From positions 186,001 to 250,000 of the forward strand of contig JAWHQP010000002.1 of NCBI GenBank assembly GCA_032586195.1: a stretch of DNA of 64,000 nt, in the 5' to 3' direction. Origin of the DNA: JAWHQP01 sp032586195. Lineage in GTDB: Bacteria; Pseudomonadota; Gammaproteobacteria; Enterobacterales; Pasteurellaceae. Shown piece after piece: positions 8,840 to 17,530 of the stretch; position 1 is the first letter of the stretch; each line of letters begins with the position of its first letter. The translations under genes were made by a program, and so were the position numbers. Under the pieces are notes generated by a model. The model ran no database searches. It saw only the letters and a list, made by a program, of their open reading frames with translations, and had not been told where the DNA came from.

Positions 8840-8890
8840 GATTTGATTTCATTTTTATTTAATTTACCTCGAATTTGGTATTTCTATTGA

Positions 8891-8921
8891 ATTTCAGCGG
8901 TTCAAATTGCTCCGCTGAAAT
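8891..8921 (+). terminator. Hairpin after the peptide-binding lipoprotein gene
   Basis: ATTTCAGCGG (8891-8900) and CCGCTGAAAT (8912-8921) form a perfect 10-bp stem with an 11-base loop. There is no T-run after it, so it may be a weak or factor-assisted terminator. Confidence 0.4.
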
Positions 8922-9028
8922 GAATTGATTAGAATAGTTCAGATTATTTTTTCTTTTCTTATTTAAATGTGGGGAATGCCGTAGGATGTTAGAAAGAAGC
9001 ATTCTCAAAGCGAGTGATTTTTTAATTT

Positions 9029-10342
9029 ATGGCGATCTTAGTTATTGGTATTAACCACAAAACGGCAACAGTTGCTTTGCGTGAAAAAGTGGCGTTTTCC
9101 GAAGAAAAACGCCAGCTGGCGCTGCATCAAATTCAAACTTCTCAGCTGGCGCAAAGTGCGGTGATTTTATCAACCTGCAATCGTACCGAAATCTATTTCC
9201 ATAATAAACACATCTCACCGACCGAACAGTCTGACGAAAACAGTCAATGGCTTGCCCATTGTATTGCATGGTTTGCCGAGATTCATCATCTTGAACAACG
9301 GGATTTGGCCGACTGCCTGTATGTGCAACAGAATTTTCAGGCGGTACAGCATTTAATGCGTGTGTCTTGCGGACTGGATTCATTGGTTTTAGGTGAGCCG
9401 CAGATTCTCGGTCAGGTGAAACAGGCCTATCAGCATAGTGTTGATTTTTATCAGGAACAAGGGTTATCCCTTTCCACCGAATTGGCCCGTTTATTTCAAA
9501 AAGTGTTTTCCGTCGCAAAACGTGTGCGTACGGAAACCAATATTGGTAATAGCGCGGTGTCCGTCGCTTACGCTGCCTGTAGCCTGGCTCGTCAGATTTT
9601 TGAAAAATTGCGTGATTTGCAAATTCTATTGGTGGGCGCGGGCGAAACCATTGAATTGGTTGCCCGTCACTTGCTGCGTCATGGGGTAAAGAAACTCATT
9701 ATTGCCAACCGTACCTTGGCCCGGGCGGAGCAACTGGTGGAGAAATTAGAACCGAGTGATAGTATTGAGGTGATTTCTTTAAACCGGTTGCAGCAAGGAT
9801 TGGATCAAGCGGATATCGTAATTAGTTCCACCGGCAGCGAACATGTCCTGATTAATAAAGCGATGGTGGCGGAGGCGTTGCACAAACGTCGCAATAATCC
9901 TGTTCTGATCGTTGATATTGCAGTGCCCCGTGATGTCGAGGAGAGTGTTAACGAACTGGATTCCGTTTATCATTACACCGTAGATGATTTACACGGTATT
10001 ATTCAACGGAATTTATCGGAGCGGGAAAAAGCGTCGGCAGAAGCGGAAAAGATTATTTACACCGAGGCGGAGGATTTCTTTGAATGGCTGAAGGTTCATC
10101 AGTTTTCCAATTTAATCGCTAATTATCGTCAGGACGCGGAGAATATCCGACAGGAATTACTGAAGCAGGCAATGGCGGCGTTACGGCAAACCAGCGATCC
10201 CGAAAAAGTATTGCAGGAAGTAACTTATAAATTGATGAATAAATTATTGCACACTCCGACACAGGCAATGCAATCCATGGTAAGACAGGGAAATACGCAA
10301 GGGCTCAGAAGCTTTTCCGCGAATGTAACGAAATATCATTGA
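9029..10342 (+). CDS. hemA: Glutamyl-tRNA reductase
   Basis: 437 residues. HemA reduces glutamyl-tRNA to glutamate-1-semialdehyde with NADPH, the first step of tetrapyrrole synthesis. The N-terminal catalytic domain shows GINHKTATVALREKVAF and STCNRTEIYF with the catalytic Cys (about residue 50); the NADPH domain has ILLVGAGETIELVARHL near residue 190; a C-terminal dimerisation helix follows. The ribosome-binding site is weak. It is monocistronic, ended by an inverted uptake-signal terminator, with another uptake signal inside at 9154-9162 encoding QSAV. Confidence 0.98.
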   Translation: MAILVIGINHKTATVALREKVAFSEEKRQLALHQIQTSQLAQSAVILSTCNRTEIYFHNKHISPTEQSDENSQWLAHCIAWFAEIHHLEQRDLADCLYVQQNFQAVQHLMRVSCGLDSLVLGEPQILGQVKQAYQHSVDFYQEQGLSLSTELARLFQKVFSVAKRVRTETNIGNSAVSVAYAACSLARQIFEKLRDLQILLVGAGETIELVARHLLRHGVKKLIIANRTLARAEQLVEKLEPSDSIEVISLNRLQQGLDQADIVISSTGSEHVLINKAMVAEALHKRRNNPVLIVDIAVPRDVEESVNELDSVYHYTVDDLHGIIQRNLSEREKASAEAEKIIYTEAEDFFEWLKVHQFSNLIANYRQDAENIRQELLKQAMAALRQTSDPEKVLQEVTYKLMNKLLHTPTQAMQSMVRQGNTQGLRSFSANVTKYH

Positions 10343-10404
10343 ACCTAAATTCTGATACCGATTAGAACGGTTTTCCGTTGAAGCAAGGTAAAAACTCCGT
10401 TTCT

Positions 10405-10452
10405 CAGCACCGCACTTTGTGATAAACAGGCAAAGTGCGGTGCTGTTTTTTT
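10405..10452 (+). terminator. Terminator after hemA from inverted uptake signals
   Basis: CAGCACCGCACTTTG (10405-10419) pairs perfectly with CAAAGTGCGGTGCTG (10431-10445), followed by eight T. It may also serve purU on the other strand. Confidence 0.85.
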
Positions 10453-10458
10453 GAGTTT

Positions 10459-11295
10459 TTATAACACAATCGTTTTATTTTTATATACAAAAACACGATC
10501 CTGTAATACCAGATCCAATGCTTTGCTTAATACGGTTTTTTCCACATCGCGTCCCGCTTTCATCATGGCTTCGGCATTATAAGTGTGATCCACATTAATG
10601 ACATTTTGCATAATAATCGGGCCCTGATCCAATTCATTATTAATAAAATGCGCGGTTGCCCCGATGATTTTGACGCCGCGTTCATAGGCCTGCTGATAGG
10701 GTTTTGCCCCGATAAATGCGGGTAAGAAAGAATGATGGATATTTACCACGCGATTGTGATAACGGGCGACGAAATCAGGGTTCAATACCCGCATATATTT
10801 GGCCAGTACAATATAATCAGGTTGATATTCGTCAATTTTATCCGCTAATAAGCTATCATGCTGAACGCGGGTTAAGCCCTCGTGACTGATACAATGAAAC
10901 GGAATGTCAAAGCGTTCGACTAAGGAGCGCAATACTTCATGATTGCCTACCACCGCTGCAATTTCTACATTTAATCCGCCGTAATAGGTTTTCATCAGAA
11001 TATCGCCTAAGCAGTGTGCTTCTTTGGTGACGAGAATCACAATGCGTTTGCGCCGGCGGCTGATTAAACGGTTATTGGTGCCTTCCGGCAGGCTGTAGGC
11101 TAAATCCGCCAAAAGGGTTTGTTCATTGAAAATGCCTTCCAATTCGGTACGCATAAAGAAATGTCTGGTTTCAAAATCGACGAATTCGCTGTTATGTAAA
11201 ATATTTAATTGATGTTTATAAGCGATGTTGGTGATTTTAGAAATAAGACCTTTGTTATCAGGACAATCGGTGAGAAGAATTTTTTTTTCGATCAT
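10459..11295 (-). CDS. purU: Formyltetrahydrofolate deformylase
   Basis: 278 residues. An N-terminal ACT domain (MIEKKILLTDCPDNKGLISK, residues 1-80) is followed by a formyltransferase-like hydrolase domain containing VVNIHHSFLPAFIGAKPY and a conserved His/Asp region ATAHFINNELDQGPIIMQ. PurU hydrolyses 10-formyl-THF to formate and THF, supplying formate for PurT and balancing one-carbon units; in E. coli it is activated by methionine and inhibited by glycine. The gene converges on hemA and starts about 25 bases after the hns terminator. Confidence 0.96.
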   Translation of the reverse strand: MIEKKILLTDCPDNKGLISKITNIAYKHQLNILHNSEFVDFETRHFFMRTELEGIFNEQTLLADLAYSLPEGTNNRLISRRRKRIVILVTKEAHCLGDILMKTYYGGLNVEIAAVVGNHEVLRSLVERFDIPFHCISHEGLTRVQHDSLLADKIDEYQPDYIVLAKYMRVLNPDFVARYHNRVVNIHHSFLPAFIGAKPYQQAYERGVKIIGATAHFINNELDQGPIIMQNVINVDHTYNAEAMMKAGRDVEKTVLSKALDLVLQDRVFVYKNKTIVL

Positions 11296-11320
11296 ATATA
11301 TGTTATGTCACGCATGATAA

Positions 11321-11354
11321 GAAAAAATAAAACCCATTAAGAATGGGTTTTATT
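11321..11354 (-). terminator. Terminator of hns
   Basis: AATAAAACCCATT (11326-11338) and AATGGGTTTTATT (11342-11354) form a 13-bp perfect stem with a 3-base loop; on the complementary strand, the sense of hns, the stem is followed by a U-tract. Confidence 0.85.
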
Positions 11355-11366
11355 CGGCGATAGAAA

Positions 11367-11765
11367 TTAAATTTCAAATGAAGCTAAAGATTTGCCCGCA
11401 TCTAATTGTGCCTGGAGCGCTTTCGGTGTTCTGCCTTGACCTGTCCAGGTTCTTTCATTACCGTTTTCGTCGATAAATTTATATTTTGCCGGTAACGGAG
11501 CACGTTTTCTGCTCGGTGAAGCCGTACCTAGGATTTCAACTAATTCCTCAGCGGTAATACCGTCTTGTTGTAATAATTCTTTATATTTAGCAATACGGTT
11601 TTGTTTTTCAATTTCCTGAGCTTGCTGTGCTTTTTCTTCCTCACGCTTTTCTTCAACTACAATTTGAAGTTTCTCTAAGGATGATTCCAATTGCTCTAAT
11701 GAAACATCACGGGCAAAAGCACGCAAATTACGAATGTTGTTTAGGGTTCTTAATAGTTCGACCAT
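11367..11765 (-). CDS. hns: Nucleoid-associated silencer H-NS
   Basis: 132 residues, typical length. The N-terminal coiled-coil oligomerisation region (about 1-75) is rich in Glu, Lys and Arg; a linker ending in SPSRKRAPLPAKY leads to the DNA-binding domain with YKFIDENGNERTWTGQGRTP, containing the GQGRTP AT-hook-like loop that recognises AT-rich minor grooves. H-NS compacts DNA and silences horizontally acquired AT-rich genes. It stands alone with its own terminator. Confidence 0.96.
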   Translation of the reverse strand: MVELLRTLNNIRNLRAFARDVSLEQLESSLEKLQIVVEEKREEEKAQQAQEIEKQNRIAKYKELLQQDGITAEELVEILGTASPSRKRAPLPAKYKFIDENGNERTWTGQGRTPKALQAQLDAGKSLASFEI

Positions 11766-11940
11766 TTTTTATCCTCTTGAGTAGTATAAAATAAAATGTA
11801 TAACTAGAATGCAAGGGGAAATAATAAAGAAAAATGTTTTATTAGTAAATCTAAATTTTAACTTTAATACTGTTTTAGTGTAAATCAGCGGCAAAAATCA
11901 CGAAATAAGCAATTTTTGTAAATATTTTTTTATCCTTCTA

Positions 11941-11969
11941 TTGGCAATCGGCTTATCTTATTGTAATCT
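11941..11969 (+). promoter_or_regulatory. Putative promoter of the lysine riboswitch transcript
   Basis: TTGGCA (11941-11946), 17 bases, then TAATCT (11964-11969), about 15-20 bases before the riboswitch begins. An overlapping TGTAAT at 11962 gives a shorter spacer. Confidence 0.45.
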
Positions 11970-11982
11970 TTAGCTTTCCTAC

Positions 11983-12155
11983 GATTTGTAGAGGTGCGTT
12001 CATTATAAGTATTTCTTTGGAGTGGATAACGTGGAAGAAGAAAGAAAGGAATGTCCGCCGAAATCAGTTAAAAGTCGTTTTAACTGGTTGGTAGCGTTGC
12101 CGAAAGGGACGTTACTGCCATAGTATTTTCATTATTCACTATGGAGCGCTACAGG
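11983..12155 (+). promoter_or_regulatory. Lysine riboswitch (L box)
   Basis: The segment contains the ordered L-box core: AGAGGTGCG (11990-11998), AGTATTTC, GGAGTGGA, GGAATGTCCGCCGAAAT (about 12048-12064), TTGCCGAAAGGG (12097-12108), ACTGCC and ATGGAGCGCTACA (12141-12153). The closing P1 helix can form from TGTAG (11987-11991) and CTACA (12149-12153). A terminator hairpin follows at once. L boxes bind lysine and usually repress lysine synthesis or uptake genes; here the target is the NhaC-type transporter at 12245. Confidence 0.93.
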
Positions 12156-12188
12156 TTAGGTCTGGTATTTACCTACCTTTCTTTTTAT
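12153..12188 (+). terminator. Expression-platform terminator of the lysine riboswitch
   Basis: AGGTTAGGT (12153-12161) can pair with ACCTACCT (12171-12178) with one bulge, followed by a T-rich tract. Its place between the aptamer and the gene suggests premature termination when lysine is bound. Confidence 0.65.
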
Positions 12189-12244
12189 TTAATCATTTCG
12201 ATTATTCAATTTTTGTAGTCCTCCTTTTATTTTAGGTAGAACAC

Positions 12245-13786
12245 ATGCAACTTACAGATTTTTCCACTTCTATATGGTCTATCGTGCCGGCGGTTTTAGC
12301 TCTCACGTTGGCTATCGTTACGCGTAGAGTGCTGCTTTCTCTGAGCTTGGGGATTTTGGTCGGCGCGTTAATGCTCACCGGCGGCAGCGTTATTGACATG
12401 TTGGCTTACTTGGGTGATCGTATTTCTTCATTGGCTTACGGTTATGATGAAAACGGTGTTTTCGAGCTAAACAGCAATAATATAAACATTCTGATTTTTT
12501 TGTTATTACTCGGTATTCTCACGGCTTTATTAAGCGTATCGGGTAGTAATCAGGCGTTTGCCGAATGGGCTCAGAAGCATATAAAGGGTCGTCGGGGCGC
12601 CAAATTGATGACGGCTTGCCTGGTGTTCATTACATTTATTGACGATTATTTCCACAGCCTGGCCGTTGGTGCCATCGCCCGCCCGGTTACGGATAAATTC
12701 CGTGTATCTCGTGCTAAGCTTGCCTATATTCTGGATTCGACCGCGGCACCGATGTGCGTGATGATGCCGGTTTCCAGCTGGGGCGCGTATATTATTACTT
12801 TAATTGGAGCATTATTAGCGGAGCATTCTATTGCAGGTTACACCCCGATAGGCGCCTTTGTGGAAATGAGCCTGATGAACTACTATGCCATTTTCTCGTT
12901 AATTATGGTGTTTGTGGTGGCTTATTTTTCCTTTGATATCGGCCCGATGGCACGTCATGAAAAGTTGGCATTGGAACAAACCGCAGTAATCGAGGAAGAG
13001 ACCCGGCAGCACGATGACGGCAAAGTCCGTGATTTGGTTCTGCCAATCCTGGCTCTTATTGCCGGCACTGTGGCGATGATGATGTACACCGGAAATCAGG
13101 CTTTAGCCGCCGATGGTAAACCTTTTTCCGTACTGGGCGCATTTGAAAACACTACGGTGGGCATTTCCTTGGTGGTGGGCGGCTCAAGTGCGGTGCTGAT
13201 TTCCACAGTTTTGATCGCGCTGTCCGGTAAACTGACCGTGACCAATTATGTGAAAGCGGTGCTTGCCGGCATGAAATCCATGGTGGGCGCTATTTTAATT
13301 CTGTTTTTCGCATGGACTATTAACAAAGTCGTCGGTGATATGGAAACGGGAAAATATTTATCTTCTTTGGTTTCAGGCAATTTATCACCGGCATTGTTAC
13401 CCGCCTTGTTATTTATATTAGGTTCGGTTATGGCATTCTCAACTGGTACCAGTTGGGGCACTTTCGGTATTATGTTACCGATCGCCGCCTCCATCGCGGT
13501 GCACGCCGCACCGGAACTATTGTTGCCATGCCTGTCTGCAGTGATGGCGGGAGCCGTATGTGGCGACCATTGTTCGCCTGTGTCGGATACTACGATTTTG
13601 TCATCCACCGGGGCGAAATGTAATCACATAGATCATGTGACTACACAGTTGCCTTATGCCTTGTTGATTGCCGTATCCGCGATTGTAGGGTATTTGGTCG
13701 TGGGATTCGGCCTGTCTTCCGTATTCGGCTTTATTGCTACGGCGGTGACTATGGTGGTGGCAATTTTTATCACCAAAAAGCGTTAG
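12245..13786 (+). CDS. lysW: NhaC-family transporter under lysine riboswitch control (LysW-type lysine transporter)
   Basis: 513-residue membrane protein with about 11-12 transmembrane segments, a member of the NhaC Na+/H+ antiporter family (the H. influenzae relative is HI1107). Conserved loops include FITFIDDYFHSLAVGAIARP, LDSTAAPMCVMMPVSSWGAY and GDHCSPVSDTTILSSTGAKC. Family membership alone suggests antiport, but the gene has a lysine riboswitch and terminator in its leader, and comparative studies have proposed that such riboswitch-controlled NhaC proteins (LysW) import lysine. I therefore favour lysine uptake. It is single, with a hairpin terminator downstream and an uptake signal at 13186-13194. 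Confidence 0.85.
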   Translation: MQLTDFSTSIWSIVPAVLALTLAIVTRRVLLSLSLGILVGALMLTGGSVIDMLAYLGDRISSLAYGYDENGVFELNSNNINILIFLLLLGILTALLSVSGSNQAFAEWAQKHIKGRRGAKLMTACLVFITFIDDYFHSLAVGAIARPVTDKFRVSRAKLAYILDSTAAPMCVMMPVSSWGAYIITLIGALLAEHSIAGYTPIGAFVEMSLMNYYAIFSLIMVFVVAYFSFDIGPMARHEKLALEQTAVIEEETRQHDDGKVRDLVLPILALIAGTVAMMMYTGNQALAADGKPFSVLGAFENTTVGISLVVGGSSAVLISTVLIALSGKLTVTNYVKAVLAGMKSMVGAILILFFAWTINKVVGDMETGKYLSSLVSGNLSPALLPALLFILGSVMAFSTGTSWGTFGIMLPIAASIAVHAAPELLLPCLSAVMAGAVCGDHCSPVSDTTILSSTGAKCNHIDHVTTQLPYALLIAVSAIVGYLVVGFGLSSVFGFIATAVTMVVAIFITKKR

Positions 13787-13842
13787 AAAATGTGATCCAA
13801 CTCAAATTTTAAAGTAAAAAAATTAAATTTTGTTAAATTTAT

Positions 13843-13870
13843 AAAATACGGCATAAAGTCGTATTTTTTT
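13843..13870 (+). terminator. Terminator after the lysine-regulated transporter
   Basis: AAAATACG (13843-13850) pairs with CGTATTTT (13860-13867), followed by T residues. The remaining 160 bases up to ilvI are AT-rich with no feature I can name. Confidence 0.6.
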
Positions 13871-14040
13871 ATATTTATAAAGTTTTATTTTATAAAATCC
13901 TTTAAATTTAATTTTTATAGTTTTTTATTCTGTTAAAGCTGGATATTTGGTTAAATTTTGAATGAAAAAGAGATAGACAACAGATTGGCAAAGGGTAAAC
14001 TGTGTTCATTGAATGATTACAGGTCGTTAAAGAGGTGAAC

Positions 14041-15759
14041 ATGAAAAAATTATCTGGTGCTGAAATGGTTGTGCAGTCATTGCGTGATCAAGGTGTTAAA
14101 TATTTATTCGGTTATCCGGGCGGTGCCGTGCTGGATATTTACGATGCGATTCATACTCTGGGAGGAATTGAACACGTATTGGTCCGTCATGAACAGGCCG
14201 CGGTACATATGGCGGACGGCTATGCCCGTTCGACCGGGGAAGTAGGCTGTGTGCTGGTTACCTCCGGTCCCGGTGCAACCAATGCCGTTACGGGGATTTT
14301 AACAGCTTACACGGATTCCGTGCCGCTGGTCGTTATTACCGGACAGGTGCGCAGCAATTTGATCGGTACGGATGCGTTTCAGGAATGCGATACTATCGGT
14401 TTAACCCGCCCTGTGGTCAAACACAGCTTTATGGTAAAACGGGCGGAGGATATTCCGGAAATTTTGAAAAAAGCTTTCTATATTGCTTCAACGGGTCGTC
14501 CGGGTCCGGTTGTGGTGGATATTCCGAAAGATGTGGTGAACCCAAATAATAAATATGCTTACGAATATCCGAAAGAAGTGAGTTTGCGTTCGTATAATCC
14601 GAATGTACAGGGCCATAAAGGACAAATTAAGAAGGCATTAAAAGCGTTATTGGTGGCAAAGAAACCGGTGCTCTTTATCGGCGGCGGCGTGGTGATTGGC
14701 AACAGCAGCGAAAAACTTACTCAGTTCGCTAAACAGTTAAACCTGCCGGTCACTTCATCATTAATGGGATTGGGTGGTTTTCCGGGTACGGATAAACAAT
14801 TCCTCGGCATGCTGGGTATGCACGGTACCTATGAGGCGAATAATGCAATGCATAATGCGGATTTAATCCTCGGTATGGGGGTGCGTTTTGATGATCGCAC
14901 TACAAATAATGTGGCAAAATACTGCCCGAATGCCAAAGTGATTCATATTGATATCGATCCAACCTCGATTTCAAAAAATATTCCGGCGGCAATTCCGATC
15001 GTAGGCAGCATTGATAATGTATTGACCGAATTTTTAGCCCTGCTGGAAGATGAAAACACGGCGAAATCTCAGTCCGATTTAACGGAATGGTGGCGGCAGA
15101 TTGAAGGCTGGAAAGCGAAAAAATGTCTCGAATTCGACCGCGCTTCTAATGCGATTAAGCCGCAAGCGGTAATTGAAATGATTTATCGTTTAACCGACGG
15201 AGATGCTTATATTGCTTCCGATGTGGGTCAGCATCAGATGTTCGCAGCCTTACACCATCCGTTTGATAAACCGCGTCACTGGATTAATTCCGGCGGTGCG
15301 GGCACCATGGGATTCGGCTTGCCAGCGGCGATCGGCGTGAAATTCGCCCATCCGGAAAGCACGGTGGTTTGCGTCACAGGTGACGGCAGTATTCAGATGA
15401 ATGTTCAGGAATTGTCCACCGCCAAACAATATGATACACCGGTGGTGATTATCAGTCTGAATAACCGTTTCCTCGGCATGGTAAAACAATGGCAGGATTT
15501 GATTTACTCGGGGCGTCATTCACAAGTGTATATGAATTCCTTGCCCGATTTTGCCAAATTGGCGGAAGCTTACGGTCATGTGGGTATTCAGATTAATACG
15601 GTCGATGAGTTGGAAGAAAAATTAGCTCAGGCTTTTGCCATCAAAGATAAATTGGTGTTTGTGGATATATTGGTGGACGCCACCGAAAACGTGTACCCGA
15701 TGCAGATCACGGGTGGGGCAATGGATGAAATGTTGTTAGGCAAACCGGCGGAGAAATAA
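14041..15759 (+). CDS. ilvI: Acetolactate synthase III large subunit
   Basis: ThDP/FAD enzyme joining two pyruvates to acetolactate, or pyruvate with 2-ketobutyrate, in valine and isoleucine synthesis. The ATG at 14041 is preceded by AAGAGGTG and gives 572 residues; a GTG two codons upstream overlaps that site. Motifs: YPGGAVLDIYDA, the catalytic Glu in VRHEQAAVHMADGYAR, and the ThDP/Mg motif GDGSIQMNVQELSTA near residue 445, followed by NNRFLGMVKQWQ. It is co-transcribed with ilvH 3 bases downstream. Confidence 0.97.
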   Translation: MKKLSGAEMVVQSLRDQGVKYLFGYPGGAVLDIYDAIHTLGGIEHVLVRHEQAAVHMADGYARSTGEVGCVLVTSGPGATNAVTGILTAYTDSVPLVVITGQVRSNLIGTDAFQECDTIGLTRPVVKHSFMVKRAEDIPEILKKAFYIASTGRPGPVVVDIPKDVVNPNNKYAYEYPKEVSLRSYNPNVQGHKGQIKKALKALLVAKKPVLFIGGGVVIGNSSEKLTQFAKQLNLPVTSSLMGLGGFPGTDKQFLGMLGMHGTYEANNAMHNADLILGMGVRFDDRTTNNVAKYCPNAKVIHIDIDPTSISKNIPAAIPIVGSIDNVLTEFLALLEDENTAKSQSDLTEWWRQIEGWKAKKCLEFDRASNAIKPQAVIEMIYRLTDGDAYIASDVGQHQMFAALHHPFDKPRHWINSGGAGTMGFGLPAAIGVKFAHPESTVVCVTGDGSIQMNVQELSTAKQYDTPVVIISLNNRFLGMVKQWQDLIYSGRHSQVYMNSLPDFAKLAEAYGHVGIQINTVDELEEKLAQAFAIKDKLVFVDILVDATENVYPMQITGGAMDEMLLGKPAEK

Positions 15760-15762
15760 AAA

Positions 15763-16254
15763 ATGCGTAGAATTTTATCAGTTTTATTAGAAAATGAATC
15801 AGGTGCGTTGTCCCGTGTGGTGGCATTGTTTTCACAACGTGCGTTCAATATCGAAAGCCTGACAGTGGCACCGACGGATGATTTGACTTTATCCCGCATG
15901 ACGATCGTCGCTTCGGGTGAAGAACAGGTGCTGGAACAGATTGAAAAACAACTGCACAAACTGGTGGAAGTATTTAAGGTAATAAGTTTAAGCAATTGTG
16001 AACATGTGGAACGCGAGGTTATGTTATTGAAAGTGCGGGCAAGCGGTGCGGCACGCGAAGAACTTAAACGTTTAACGGATATTTTCCGGGGTCAAATCGT
16101 TGATGTTACACCGAAATCCTATACCGTGCAGCTGGCGGGGACGAAAGACAAATTGGATGCTTTTATTTCCGCGGTGAAAGAAGAAACCCAAGTTATTGAA
16201 ATTGTACGTTCGGGGTTAATCAGTTTGTCTCGTGGCGAGAAAAATTGCCTGTGA
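15763..16254 (+). CDS. ilvH: Acetolactate synthase III regulatory small subunit
   Basis: 163 residues, usual length. The N-terminal ACT domain RRILSVLLENESGALSRVVA binds valine for feedback inhibition; the C-terminal domain continues to LISLSRGEKNC. The small subunit stimulates the large subunit and confers valine sensitivity. It starts 3 bases after the ilvI stop codon. A very long inverted repeat ends the operon. Confidence 0.97.
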   Translation: MRRILSVLLENESGALSRVVALFSQRAFNIESLTVAPTDDLTLSRMTIVASGEEQVLEQIEKQLHKLVEVFKVISLSNCEHVEREVMLLKVRASGAAREELKRLTDIFRGQIVDVTPKSYTVQLAGTKDKLDAFISAVKEETQVIEIVRSGLISLSRGEKNCL

Positions 16255-16273
16255 TCTAAACTGATAGCCGATA

Positions 16274-16349
16274 AAAGTGCGGTGTTATTTTTCAGCGTTT
16301 TTGTAAATTCACAAGATTGTAAAAACACTGAAAAATAACACCGCACTTT
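16274..16349 (+). terminator. Long inverted repeat after ilvIH with uptake signals at both ends
   Basis: The left arm starts AAAGTGCGGTGTTATTTTTC (16274) and the right arm ends GAAAAATAACACCGCACTTT (16349). The arms match perfectly over 22 bases, then continue after one mismatch for six more around a 20-base loop. A T-rich stretch (GTCTTTT) follows. It could terminate both strands. Confidence 0.75.
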
Positions 16350-16467
16350 GTCTTTTGGCATTCTCCTGTTTTTTGTGAATCGTGTCACAATTTAACAGTC
16401 TAGGCTTATATTCTATTATTAGTAATGCTATACTCACGGTCGCTATTCAACATTTTAAGGATAAAAT

Positions 16468-17460
16468 ATGAAGCTAGATGAATTAGCCAAACTCGCGGGT
16501 GTTTCCCGCACTACGGCCAGCTATGTCGTTAACGGAAAAGCCAAACAATATCGTGTCAGCGATAAGACTATCGCAAAAGTACAGGCATTAATAGACGAAC
16601 ATGATTTTAAACCCAATGCGATGGCAGCCGGGCTCAGAGCGGGAAAAACCAATACTATCGGCTTGATTGTGCCTGATTTTGAGAATGCCAGTTATGCCAA
16701 AATTGCGGATCGATTGGAAAAAAGCTGCCGGGAACACAGTTATCAGCTGCTGATCACTTGTTCAAATGATAATGTAGAAAATGAAATTGAATGTGCTAAA
16801 CACCTGTTACAACGTCAGGTTGATGCTTTATTGGTCTCTACGATTCTGTCAGAAGCTGAATCCTTTTACCAACAAAAGAATATTAATACGCCGATTATTG
16901 GTTTTGACCGCTATATTCATTCTGCCGAAGTGGAAAATATACAAACGGATGATGAAGGTGACGCTTATCGTTTAGCGAAAGAACTGGTGGATCATCAGGC
17001 GCCGAAAAGTATTTTATTTTTAGGTGCAATTCCTGAACTTGCTACAAGTCGTCAACGTGAAAAAGGTTTTGCTCGCGTGGTCGAAAATACAGACATCCAA
17101 GTGGAATATTTGTATAGCCCGGAGTTTCGTAAGGACACGGCTCAAAGGGTATTTGAACAATGGCTAACAAACCATCCTATGCCTGAAGCGGTGTTTACCA
17201 CATCGCTGACATTATTGCAGGGCCTATTGAATGCGTTATTAAAATTACAACGGACCATTCCCCCTGAGTTGATGATTGCTACCTTTGGTGAGCATGAACT
17301 GCTTGACGTATTGCCGAATAAGATTGTATGCAGCGTACAGAATCATGCCAAGGTGGTGGAATCTTTGCTGGATCTTACTTTACATAAGATTCGTGTTAAA
17401 CGTTTGGCCAAGCCGATTGATGTCGTGAATCGACAGATTGAGTATCATAACTGGCAATAA
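16468..17460 (+). CDS. cra: Catabolite repressor/activator Cra (FruR)
   Basis: 330-residue LacI/GalR-family regulator. The N-terminal helix-turn-helix MKLDELAKLAGVSRTTASYV and hinge VVNGKAKQYRVSDKT are the Cra signature, as is AAGLRAGKTNTIGLIVPDFE at the start of the effector domain; HPMPEAVFTTSLTLLQGLLN is also typical. Cra binds fructose 1-phosphate (or F1,6BP) and switches carbon flow between glycolysis and gluconeogenesis. In E. coli cra is also a short distance downstream of ilvIH, so the order is conserved. It converges on ilvE across a shared terminator. Confidence 0.95.
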   Translation: MKLDELAKLAGVSRTTASYVVNGKAKQYRVSDKTIAKVQALIDEHDFKPNAMAAGLRAGKTNTIGLIVPDFENASYAKIADRLEKSCREHSYQLLITCSNDNVENEIECAKHLLQRQVDALLVSTILSEAESFYQQKNINTPIIGFDRYIHSAEVENIQTDDEGDAYRLAKELVDHQAPKSILFLGAIPELATSRQREKGFARVVENTDIQVEYLYSPEFRKDTAQRVFEQWLTNHPMPEAVFTTSLTLLQGLLNALLKLQRTIPPELMIATFGEHELLDVLPNKIVCSVQNHAKVVESLLDLTLHKIRVKRLAKPIDVVNRQIEYHNWQ

Positions 17461-17480
17461 CCAATCACTTTTCAACCAGC

Positions 17481-17515
17481 AAAAATGCCGCATGATCGAT
17501 AAATGCGGCATTTTT
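17481..17515. terminator. Bidirectional terminator between cra and ilvE
   Basis: AAAAATGCCGCAT (17481-17493) pairs perfectly with ATGCGGCATTTTT (17503-17515). The A-tract and T-tract make it work on both strands for the convergent genes. Confidence 0.85.
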
Positions 17516-17530
17516 CATTGAGGAAAGCAA

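Noticed and set aside
12245..13786. Plain Na+/H+ antiporter annotation.
   Set aside because: The lysine riboswitch and terminator in the leader argue for lysine transport, so antiport is listed only as family membership.
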